Shown in pieces: positions 44,432-53,537 of a stretch of DNA of 64,000 nt; the stretch's first letter is position 1, and every line of letters begins with the position of its first letter. The DNA comes from Micrasema longulum (Eukaryota; Arthropoda; Insecta; Trichoptera; Brachycentridae), in the NCBI GenBank assembly GCA_022494885.1, contig JAGVSM010003685.1, forward strand, positions 62,001 to 126,000. The letters are read 5' to 3'. A model generated the notes under the pieces. That model had not been told where the DNA came from. It searched no databases and saw nothing but the letters and a program-made list of their open reading frames with translations. The position numbers were made by a program, and so were the translations under genes.

Positions 44432-45838
44432 TAAGTTTTAATACTGATAATTTTACATTCGTGTTGTTTTGTGCGTCTCCTCGATAAGTTTTCAAATGTT
44501 TGTGTTTTTTCTTTTTTTTGTCATGTAAATCAAACGTTAGTTTTTGTTTTTTTTCCTATAAATCTGCAAAGCGTTATTTTTCCATTATTTTTCTCATTTA
44601 GTATAATACTTATTGTGACATGTTATTTTTGTCGATTATTCGTTCCGACTTAGCACAGGACTTTGGTCCCATAGAATTTTCCCGTCTCAAAAAATGTGAA
44701 ATAAAGTACTGTGAATAAATGAAATAAATAAATAAAAGTTAAAGATTGAGGTGCACGGTAATTTGCATTTGAATGTGGTGCCTTCTTTTCTATTGGGTTC
44801 GAATAAGGAAACAATAAAGCTCCCATATTTTTCTAATAAAATTTAAGAACTTTCTGCGTCGTTTTTCAAAACCGAATTTCGCGGTTTTATTTGAAAATAT
44901 GAACATTCATTTTTTTGAGGCCTGTTCAAAAAATAAGTACAATTTAAATCAACTAATCAAAGTGAAACGGTCATAACTTGAAAAAAACTGTTGTAAATCA
45001 AACCACAGTTTATTTTTTCAACTCAATTAAAGTTCGAAAATCCAACGATACTAATTTAAAAAATTATGAATGTGCCTATCTACTAGAATAATGTAATTAA
45101 ACACTCATTCCTCCGAAATCAAAAAAAGAAATTTCAAAGGGTTAGTATTAATTTCTTAAATTGATCATTAATTTCGTTTAAAACAAACACATTGTCTTTT
45201 TTTACTGATTAATTATCGTAATAATTAGCAGAACGTCTCAAGTAAAGCCTTAAAATTAAGCTTTTTCACAAGTTTTTCTTCTCAAGTTTTTAATAATTCT
45301 TCAGAAAGTTGCGTCTGTCTACCTGTATTTTTCTTTCTATAACAAGGCCAAGAGATTATACAATTTGCGTCTGCGGTAATTGTCTTGTGTAAGGCAAATA
45401 CTTTTTTCGCTTATAGAATTGTAAAGAATTTTCCGCAAGGGTGAAGAACACACCGTTCTTAAAAGATCTACAAATTATTTTTTTAATGAAAAACTCGAGA
45501 ATGTGAAATTTCGTTCTTCGTGCACAATGCAAAGCTTGAACTTTTATGATTTTTAGTTTTTTAAAACGTTTCCTATTACAATTTAATGCGTGTATTGTTT
45601 ATTTAATGTAAAACAGGGATTCCTTTAATATAAGTACCTACATAATGTTAGAAAAAAAATCAAGCCTTTTCTATTTATAAAATTTATTTTTGAAGCACTA
45701 ACTTTATAGTTATTTATTGCAAAAACAATAAGACAAGTTTGTTTTTGACCTTTAATTATAAAAATCAAACACTGATTTGAGTCTACTGAACACTTTATTT
45801 TATTTTTAAAATTACTTTTTTTCAAAGAATTGGTCAGC
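44432..45838. other. Unassigned AT-rich DNA
   Basis: No supported gene. Frames at 44471-44653 and 45625-45885 are low-complexity. Confidence 0.4.
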
Positions 45839-46006
45839 AGGTGGGATAGAGGGGATATGGAAAGAGGTAATGAAAAATACACCAAAACACCCAGACCAAT
45901 TGAGAAAAAAATCTTTCTTGGATTTTTTTATGCAACTGGCGGGAATCGAACCCGCGACGCTAGTTTCACAGTTGACCGTCTAACCAACTGCGCCACGGTG
46001 CCTGTC
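45839..46006 (-). mobile_element. SINE-C copy 2
   Basis: The reverse complement starts GACAGGCACCGTGGCGCAGT, TGGTTAGACGGTCAACTGTG, and has B box GCGGGTTCGATTCCCGCC. The body ends in CCTCTATCCCACCTGCT. The head is closer to an intact tRNA than in copy 1. The plus-strand frame at 45830-46030 is spurious. Confidence 0.8.
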
Positions 46007-46080
46007 TACAAAAAAACGCCAAATCAATAAATCGAAAATAAAAAAAGTTTTCTATCGACTTATTTTATATTTTATATTGT

Positions 46081-46390
46081 ATTACCGACCGGTTTCGAAA
46101 CTACTTAAGCTTTCGTATCCAGGTAAAATTAAATAATGAATCTTATCCTATTTAATTCTTTTAAGTGTTTACTAAATATTGAATCTAAACATAAACATCT
46201 AATTTCAACACCCCTCATTCCTAACCACAAAATATTATAATACACGACATAAAGACATGATTTATTGCCTCCATATGTTTAAATTTATATTGAATATTAG
46301 TAGTTACTGTTAAAATTATAAAATAGGACTAGATTCATTGCTTAATTTTACAATAAGGACGCTTATGTAGCTTCGAAACGGGTCGGTAAT
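46081..46390. repeat. Inverted pair of Penelope/hammerhead-type termini
   Basis: The ends form a 24-bp terminal inverted repeat with 22 matches (ATTACCGACC(G/C)GTTTCGAA...). Read outward, each arm gives TTCGAAAC(C/G)GGTCGGTAAT, with a GCTTAAGTAG or GCTTATGTAG hairpin arm before it. This is the type of sequence seen downstream of hammerhead-like cores. The CUGANGA box itself is degraded (CTGGATA). Confidence 0.5.
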
Positions 46391-46839
46391 AAATTATGTA
46401 ATAAGTGGTTAAAAACGAAGTTGTTTTATTTGAATTTTCTATTTATTTGATATTTTCGGTATCCATACTCGTAGTTTATAATAACCGTATTTCTGGTAAG
46501 TTACACTGTCTATTGGTGTATTTTAGTGGTGTCATATTTTCTCTCACGATTCTCCAGAAAAATCCTTTTTTAAGTCTTACACTTTCCTGTTAACAGATTC
46601 TCAATTTTACCACCCTGTTACGGCGTGCAAACATCCGTAAAAACGCAATTTTAGGGATACGTTCTTCTGTCTCGTCACATATTACTGTCAATTCACATTC
46701 TCCAGTGATGTTTATAGGTACTACTGTTTATTACCGCTTGTTTCAAAAATACGAAACATAAATACATTTTTCTCCGAGGCTTCTATTTGTCAAGATATAT
46801 GAAAAATATAATTGTGCTGTTTTCATGAAGTCAAACCGG

Positions 46840-46925
46840 GTCTCTAAACTACGGTTCGCGGGCCGATTCCAGCTCGCGTGCACCACTAATGCCGTCTGGT
46901 ATCCGGCCCGCCACAGTTTATTTTG
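46840..46925 (+). mobile_element. hAT-type terminal fragment
   Basis: GGTCTCTAAACTACGGTTCG, CGGGCCGATTCCAGCTCGCG and ATCCGGCCCGCCA resemble the reiterated CGGCCCGC termini of several animal hAT transposons. No transposase. Confidence 0.4.
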
Positions 46926-47339
46926 ATTACATTGTAAAATTTACAATGCAAGTAAATGATAACAATAATTATAAAATATTTGTATTTTACAATCAGTCAA
47001 GAAACATAATTACTGAAATACATGATTAAATTGAAAATTTCACTCAAAATGATTTGAGATTTATCCTAAAAATTACGATAATTGACATATTAATTCATAG
47101 TTAATTCACATAATGAAATTTCACATTATAATTATGATTGACAACATTTGTGTAAATGTAACTATCTACTGTCAATAATTGAAAACTTTGTTTTAAAAAC
47201 CATAAATGTCACAAATCAATAATTGTTCTATAAAGTGTTTAAACTGAATACCATGGTTTTACTGTTGTTTTGTGTCGTTTAATGAAATAAAACCATAGAT
47301 ATACTTTAAGTGCACTGTATAGAAATTGAACTTTATATA
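46926..47339. other. Unassigned AT-rich DNA
   Basis: Nothing recognisable. Confidence 0.4.
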
Positions 47340-47781
47340 AAAATTGTAATGATATTTAAATATCTCTCTTTACCTCTCTTTTTAATCTCTTTTTACCTCT
47401 ACGTTGATATTTCTCGCTGTGCTTCGCATTTCCTCGCATCATATTTTGTATTTTTCTTTACGTCTTTCGAGTGTTATCTTACGTAATAACACCAATATGC
47501 ACTCGTTGAAAATCTATTCACATTTCAGATTTTTCATGAATGCGTCATATGAACTAATCGGAAACGTTCACATGTATTTAAAAGTCTCGAATAAAAGTAT
47601 GATTGCGTTTTATTGTCTGCTCCGCGATGTAAAAGATAACGCGTTTAAATACGATGCATGAGATCCTGGGTTCGATTCCCGAAAAGGTCAACATAAAATA
47701 ATTATTTAAAAAATGCCCCGTACTCAAAAAATCCGTAGTAAACTGGATCTTCATATGAAAATTGTAATGATATTTAAATAT
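47340..47781 (+). repeat. Dispersed repeat M copy 2, flanked by 24-bp direct repeats
   Basis: Positions 47340-47363 and 47758-47781 are identical 24-mers (ending GATATTTAAATAT) bracketing 394 bp that contain repeat M (47388-47751). The leading part, 47364-47387, is a CTCTCTTTACC-type pyrimidine-rich stretch not seen in copy 1. The frame at 47404-47661 is spurious. Confidence 0.8.
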
Positions 47782-48051
47782 TAAATAAAAGGTTAGTGTG
47801 ATATTTGCTGTTTTAAGACAATATTTGTATCTTTGTGGTTTTTAGCGCAAACTAAAGAAAAATTAGTATGAATAGTTAAAATAATAATATCGGTTTTCAA
47901 AAACTTGTAAAGTAAAAATATTCAGAGCACTGCTAAAATGCAATATAAATTAATATCCAGTTCACCTTTTAACTGTCCATAGTGGTGCTACTAGTGGTAG
48001 ATATGCTAATACAATTATATGTTTTGTTTATTAATACAAATTGATATGAAC

Positions 48052-48470
48052 AATGAGGAGGTTCAGTGGTTTTTTTAGATTTTTTTTATTTGTTAATAGA
48101 CTATCAAAACAAATCAATAAAAAAAAAATGTTTATATATCGTATTATCAGCGCTACGATTTTTCATAGTTTTGTTTTTCTGAAATAACTCCGCGTGTGAC
48201 GTTAGAAGTTCTTTTCCGGTTATTCTCGATCAGTTCTTCCCATTGGTCCATCCGCGACAAGCAAACCGGATGTTTTCCAAAACTCTCATGTCGTATGTTG
48301 ATTCATTTGAACCAGTGACGTCATTCAAAGTAGTTCGTTTTTAATAAAATGTTTTTTTTTTTTCGTGCATTTTCAGGAGACTTTGTTGTACTATTTAATG
48401 CTCCAATTTTTACCGCGCGCTTGAAAACATTTATTGAATCCAATTTCCCGTAGGGCTGAAGTTCCTCGTT
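48052..48470 (-). repeat. MITE-like family F, copy 2
   Basis: Reverse complement of the 23.3-kb element: AACGAGGAACTTCAGCCCTA at one end and CACTGAACCTCCTCATT at the other. The middle has GACGTCACTGGTTCAAATGA and CACGCGGAGTTATTTCAGAA. The terminal inverted repeat is conserved between copies. Confidence 0.75.
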
Positions 48471-48954
48471 GCTATTTTCAAACAAATCGTCGTGGACAAT
48501 CGCAGTTTTCTCTCAACTGAATTCGAGGTACCTACGTTATTTTGAGAAATATTTGGAAATAACGATTTTATGGACCCACGAACAGAAAATTGAAAAAATT
48601 CAGTAATAAAATTTTGGAAAATTTGGTGTTTTTAGAACAAGGTCTTCAACTTTTTGCAGTCATCGATCAAGTTAACTAGTGCAAATTATCAGCAGCGACT
48701 TTTAACGCTCATTTATTTAACTTGGATCTATAAATGTTTTTTCCGTATTTTATTTTGGATTTTTTTTCATACAGATAAGTAGTTCCAAAAGCTGAATAAA
48801 AACCACGAACACATATATGCCATTGACTATTTGAGCGGAAGACTCTTATGAAATTCCAGCCATGATAATTTATTTTTTTCATACTATCGCTAAAATATAT
48901 ATGTTGGTATGATGAGCTAGCTGGAAAGTCGGGCTAAAAAGTTTGGACGGACGA
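48471..48954. other. Unassigned AT-rich DNA
   Basis: Nothing recognisable. Confidence 0.4.
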
Positions 48955-49310
48955 TATATTTAGTTTAACGATACCAACCGTCCATGCGCTCAGTAGCTGC
49001 AAGACTTGTTGTAATCGAACTTCTATTTTTATAATTAAAAAAAAAATATATCACTAAATCTTCAAACTTTATTGTCAAATAAAATAAAAAAATGTAAATA
49101 GGGGCTAGATTTCTTATTGTCTATGCGCTCTGTAGCTGCAAGACGTGCTGTAATCTAGCTCCTGTTTATCATAAATGGAGACGAGGAACGAGAATCCCCA
49201 CTGTCCATGCGCTCTGTAGCTGCAACACGTGGTGGGATATTTATTCATTGTACAGCGCCTTTGAGGTGATTTTCACAAAAACGGCGCTTTATAAATTATC
49301 AAAATATATA
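48955..49310 (+). repeat. Family G, copy 3 (best preserved)
   Basis: Three units centred near 48985, 49130 and 49215, each with (C/T)ATGCGCTC(T/A)GTAGCTGCAA. The middle unit is bracketed by GGGGCTAGATT and AATCTAGCTCC, which pair. The 3' tail TACAGCGCCTTTGAGGTGAT, TTTCACAAAAACGGCGCTTT, ATAAATTATC matches the L2-like LINE tail at 14778-14831. A TA-rich simple repeat ends it. Confidence 0.8.
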
Positions 49311-50236
49311 TATAATATATATAACACGAGAAAACAACGATATAAAAAATCCATAACAACTTGATCGGAATCCACTGCATGGTTGCCTAGCGTTTTCATG
49401 ATTTAAATTTAATGATTCAAACGCAAGTACAGTCGCTATACTAAAATATAACAATGCCTACAACGTCACACAAATCCTTTGGAAGCACTTAAATTTGTTT
49501 GTTAAAATTATTGGTGGAATATCATTTTAATTTGTAAGACGCCGTTCCACATTATAGTACACAAAAATGCATCATATTTACAGGAGCTTAAACATAACTT
49601 TGGCGAATCAAAAGACATAAAAATTTTACATGTAGTACATAAAGGTTCAAAGTTAGATAAATTAGAAATTTTAGAAGTAAATAGGATAAAAAATAATAGC
49701 GATAGAATTTTAATAAATCTACAGATCGAATCCAACAACTCACCCTACTCACCCTACTCAAATAATTGGAAGTGTACCCAGTATTTTTAATTAGTAACTT
49801 AAATGTAAATATAAGTTATTACATCATTACACAAGAATTGTTTTCTCTATTACGTAATAGGAAACGTTAAAATATGTAGGGTGGGGGCTTTAGTTCTTAA
49901 ACACTGAATGCAATAGTCAAAAATAATTAAACGTAATGCGTTCATTGAAAGAAAGAACACTCAAAAAAGGGTTATATTTATAATGGAGATCAATGAAAAA
50001 ATTTATATGCTAAATACTAGCTTTTACCCGCGGCTTCGCTCACGCGGTATTGGGGAGAAATTTGCTAGTCAATTAATTATGGTGGTTAAAAACTATGTTC
50101 AGTGATTTAAATTTTAAACATTATTTAAAACGCATGGTTAGTTCTTTAAAGATTAATTTTATATCTAATTATATTTGTATGAAGGACCCTTATACAAAGT
50201 GTTACTAGGTTAATATAAGAGTTTATATAAAATACA
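49311..50236. other. Unassigned DNA
   Basis: ACCCGCGGCTTCGCTCACGC at 50027 is a motif common in arthropod interspersed repeats, but no element can be delimited. The 76-codon frame at 49508-49738 is unsupported. Confidence 0.35.
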
Positions 50237-50851
50237 AACCATCCCGCTGTTTCCGCGTTGTAGGCAGAGGGGATAGAACGCCACATCCCTCTGTCTCTTC
50301 ATACATACCTCGCTTCCTCTACGTTTACTCATCTTCTCATGCATGCACGCCGATTATTACTACTCTTGATATGTCCATCTTCTAATATTTGATGGACTTG
50401 ATCGTGCCATCTCTTTCTCGATCTTCTTCGTTTTCTGCATCCATCAACATTTACATCGTAGATCTTTTTAGCCTTTCTTTCGCTTCCATTCGCTCTACAT
50501 GTCTTAACCATCGCAGCACCACTTTCTTGATTCTGTCGATAATGCTAGTTTCGGCTTTACATGGATCGTGGATCATGGATCTCGACATTTGTGCACTATC
50601 ATGCATCGTATTACCACACATTCGCCTAAGGGATCGCATTTCGACAGCATTTAACCTACTTTCATCATCATTTTTCCAATTCCATACTCCGCTCCCATAC
50701 ATTAGAGTTGGCACTAGAACTCCATTGTTAACTACTCGTTTTGCCTCCTGCGACAAATATTTGTTTACCAGGTTAGTTTTCAGTGGATAGTTCACCTCGT
50801 TCCCGGCATCCTACTTTCAATATCTTTCTCAATCTTTATATCCCTAGTAAA
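50237..50851 (-). pseudogene. RTE-clade LINE, ORF2 C-terminal third
   Basis: The minus strand from 50851 reads MFTRDIKIEKDIESR, and after a shift NKYLSQEAKRVVNNGVLVPT, LMYGSGVWNWK, RLNAVEMRSLRRMCGNTMHD and LRWLRHVERM. After another shift it reads KIYDVNVDG, SRKRWHDQVHQILEDGHIKS and NNRRACMRR, ending with the SAYN-type terminus. It is closely related to the RTE at 53.5 kb but 5'-truncated and frameshifted. A SINE-A on the same strand abuts its upstream end. Confidence 0.85.
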
Positions 50852-51086
50852 CATCAGCATCATTCCCTTTCCGCACCTAATGGTGCGTAGGGCACTACAT
50901 TGGTACACCAATCTATCTTAATAATTTTTATTACATGAAGGTAAGATGATCAGTTCTACGCTTTAGGTACCAGTCCAGTAAAAACACATTTTCCAATAAA
51001 TATTTCATGTCAATCATGTCGGGAATCGAACCCGAGACCTCTTGCATGGTGGGCAAATGCGCTGACCACTACACCACGAGGCCGAC
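50852..51086 (-). mobile_element. SINE-A copy
   Basis: The reverse complement begins GTCGGCCTCGTGGTGTAGTG with B box GGGTTCGATTCCCGAC and ends in GTGCGGAAAGGGAATGATG. Its 3' end joins the RTE fragment directly. Confidence 0.9.
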
Positions 51087-51965
51087 AAAGTAAACATAAT
51101 TCCCAGATACACAAAATTAAGAAAAGTTGCAATCACACTGATCTAACATTGAGTTATGCTTTCACCCCTTTCATAAACCATTACTTTCGATTTATCAACA
51201 TATAGAATTTATATAATGTTATTTTAATGAGTTTAACTAGATATTTTTTGTGCCTTTTTTTTTATCAAGATCTTATAATAGAGATACTAGTCTCGAAGAC
51301 GTCGCCGGTCACTGGTTAATCCAAATTTAAGCATTTAAGTATCACTCGTCTCTTACTTCTGTAAAAAATCTTTTTGTTTTTTTTTATTTTGAAGAGACGT
51401 TTTATTTACTATCTATAAAAAAAAATGCTAGTGATAATTTTTCTTTAAATAGCGATACAATTTTAAAATCTTAATTAGTTTAGCTAAGTTATAGATTTAT
51501 TATTATTAAAATTGTCACGGTATTTGCATTGTTTTAAAAGTAAACTAATCAAAATATTTTTTTAATGGCCGTTCTCTTGTTCCATTAAATAAACAATCCT
51601 GTTAAAATGGAGTTTGGAAGAGCCGTGACTTAACTTAATTTCCTTTCTCAATGAACAATAACAATATTTCAAGGAATACGGCCGAGACACCAGACCTGAG
51701 GTAAACCAATTATTTTTTATTTCTCGCTCGAAATTAAAGCGAAGATGAAGGAGCCCTAATAATATGGTTTCTTATTGAAATTTCCCGGCAATATTTCAAA
51801 GTTGAGTTGAAATTGCACGACTGAAGCAAAATTAAGGGAAGATGAGACATCACCTTTGTAATAATACTCAACTTGTAATTTTTATTTGCAGGAAGTTGAA
51901 CGTTGACAATGCATCCAATAATACTGTCAACTCAATCAACCTGATTATATGAAATTCAGATAAAA
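51087..51965. other. Unassigned AT-rich DNA
   Basis: Nothing recognisable. Confidence 0.4.
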
Positions 51966-52700
51966 TTTTATTGCAACAGAAAGAGAAAATACTTTTGAAG
52001 AAAAAAATGAGATTGGCTTGTTAAACTGGCCGCTTTACACACATTTACCACTCTGCCTAACCTGAACATTTATTTATTTTTACATAAACGGCAAAAATTG
52101 CTTATATCATTGAACATAAATATGGAGAAAAAAATACACACGTACATATACACGGTTTTTCAGGCCCAGACCGCGAAACTTAAGAGGAACATTCCTCATG
52201 ACAAGTTTTTTTTTAAACCCTAAAATTTTTTTTCCAAAAAGTTATTTTCAAAAAAAAATACACAATATCAAAATAAAGTAAATCGTTAATTTCTCGAACT
52301 AGCATCCCTTCCGCAAACTCGTACCCCTCCCTGACAAAAAAATGCGATAAAAACGCATTTGATCAACGAAGTGATACTCACCAGACGCGGACAAGGGAAG
52401 CGGCTTACTATGAGGAATGTTCGTCTGAAGTTTTGAGGTCTGGCCCTTAACAACCGGATATATATAAATACACATAAGTAACCAAAAATATTAACAAAAT
52501 ATGTACATAAATGTGAAAAAGCAAAAAAGAAAAATCATTTTTAAACATAGAGAAAAGTTTAAGAATTACATTGAATAAAAAATATATTGCTAACATTCAA
52601 ATTGCTTTAATTCTTACATCTGTTGATTTTTCTAATGTAACACGTGCGAAACCTTAATTGATGCGAGTGAGATTCGTCTGACTGACTGTCTGAATTATTT
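51966..52700 (+). repeat. Foldback family D copy 7, split by an insertion
   Basis: The left part, 51966-52070 (TTGCAACAGAAAGAGAAAAT, ACTGGCCGCTTTACACACA, ACCTGAACATT), resumes at 52592 (TTTAATTCTTACATCTGTTG, GAGATTCGTCTGACTGA, GAATTATTTGACTG). AACATT at 52065-52070 and 52592-52597 flanks the 521-bp insertion. The AAATAAATA-like left border suggests a reverse-oriented retroposon tail. Confidence 0.6.
52151..52457. repeat. MITE-like family E, copy 2 (both ends)
   Basis: Inverted termini of about 45 bp: the left has CCCAGACCGCGAAACTTAAG + AGGAACATTCCTCATG, and the right has ATGAGGAATGTTCGTCTGAA + GTTTTGAGGTCTGGCCC. The element is 307 bp without coding capacity, and TATA-rich DNA flanks both sides. 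It is nested inside the insertion that splits element D copy 7. Confidence 0.75.
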
Positions 52701-53140
52701 GACTGTTCTATTTATTTATTACAAATTTATATGTCTTGTCGATGAAAATTCTTTAAATCAAAACATACCATTACACTCATTGTATAATATTTAATTACCA
52801 CTAACTTAACTGTAAGGAACGAGAAGATATATTTAAAAAAATAATAATACATATAAAATTATTTTTAAAAAGTACTAATATATTTGTAAAATATGTCAGT
52901 AAAATAAGTAAGAAAGCGCTAAGTGCAGGGTGGTTCAAAATGTCCCTACCAAACGAGTTCAAAACGTGCGAAAATTTCAGTCGGAGTTTTTCCTTCCGCG
53001 AGAAGGAACCTTATGACACTTGGCAAGTTTTGGTACTAACGAGGGTCGCCGGTGCTCGTTGTTTTCAGGAGACCCCCACTACTAATCATCGCTGCCAACT
53101 TTTAGAAAGAAAAAAAACTCACAGCACGAGAGCTAAACAG
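52701..53140. other. Unassigned DNA
   Basis: 52921-53140 is less AT-rich and open in one plus frame (to 53239), but that frame continues into repeat J and no domain is seen. Confidence 0.35.
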
Positions 53141-53326
53141 TATAGCCAAAGTAGGAAAGAAAATGCCGAACACTCCTCTAGTGGAACGGAAGGCCTATTG
53201 ACTACTGCCAACAGGCCGGATTCTCCTGAAGAGCTTTGAGTGGTTTCATCTCCACATGAGCAAATGCTGAGAAGCTCCCGATTGGCCCACATTAGTATAT
53301 CCCTCCTGATCCCAACAGTTTAGATA
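53141..53326 (+). repeat. Dispersed repeat J, copy 1
   Basis: Matches the reverse complement of 60743-60945 at roughly 80% identity: AATGCCGAACACTCCTCTAG, GACTACTGCCAACAGGCCGG, ATTCTCCTGAAGAG and CATGAGCAAATGCTGAGAAG. Function unknown. Confidence 0.7.
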
Positions 53327-53537
53327 AATTTAAAGAAATTTAATTGCAGAAAAATCCACTTTTGAAATACAAACCTTGTATATTATAAGCAAGGTAAATA
53401 ATAAAGTAACTCCTTTATAAAAAAAAAATATTTTAAAAAAAGCCAAACAGTATTCTTTCTTTCTGGATATGCCTTGTATGGTATCAAATGGTTCGAATTT
53501 TCCTGTAGAACATTTCCTAACATTTAACTCGTTTTGT

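Noticed and set aside
45920..46006. tRNA gene on the minus strand
   Set aside because: It has good A and B boxes but is continuous with the SINE-C body and repeated at 29883, so it is a SINE head.
47404..47661. 85-codon open frame
   Set aside because: It lies wholly within repeat M. The corresponding frame in copy 1 (44.1-44.34 kb) is not maintained.
50027..50060. ACCCGCGGCTTCGCTCACGC as a delimitable transposon
   Set aside because: The motif is common in arthropod repeats, but no ends or second copy are present in this window.
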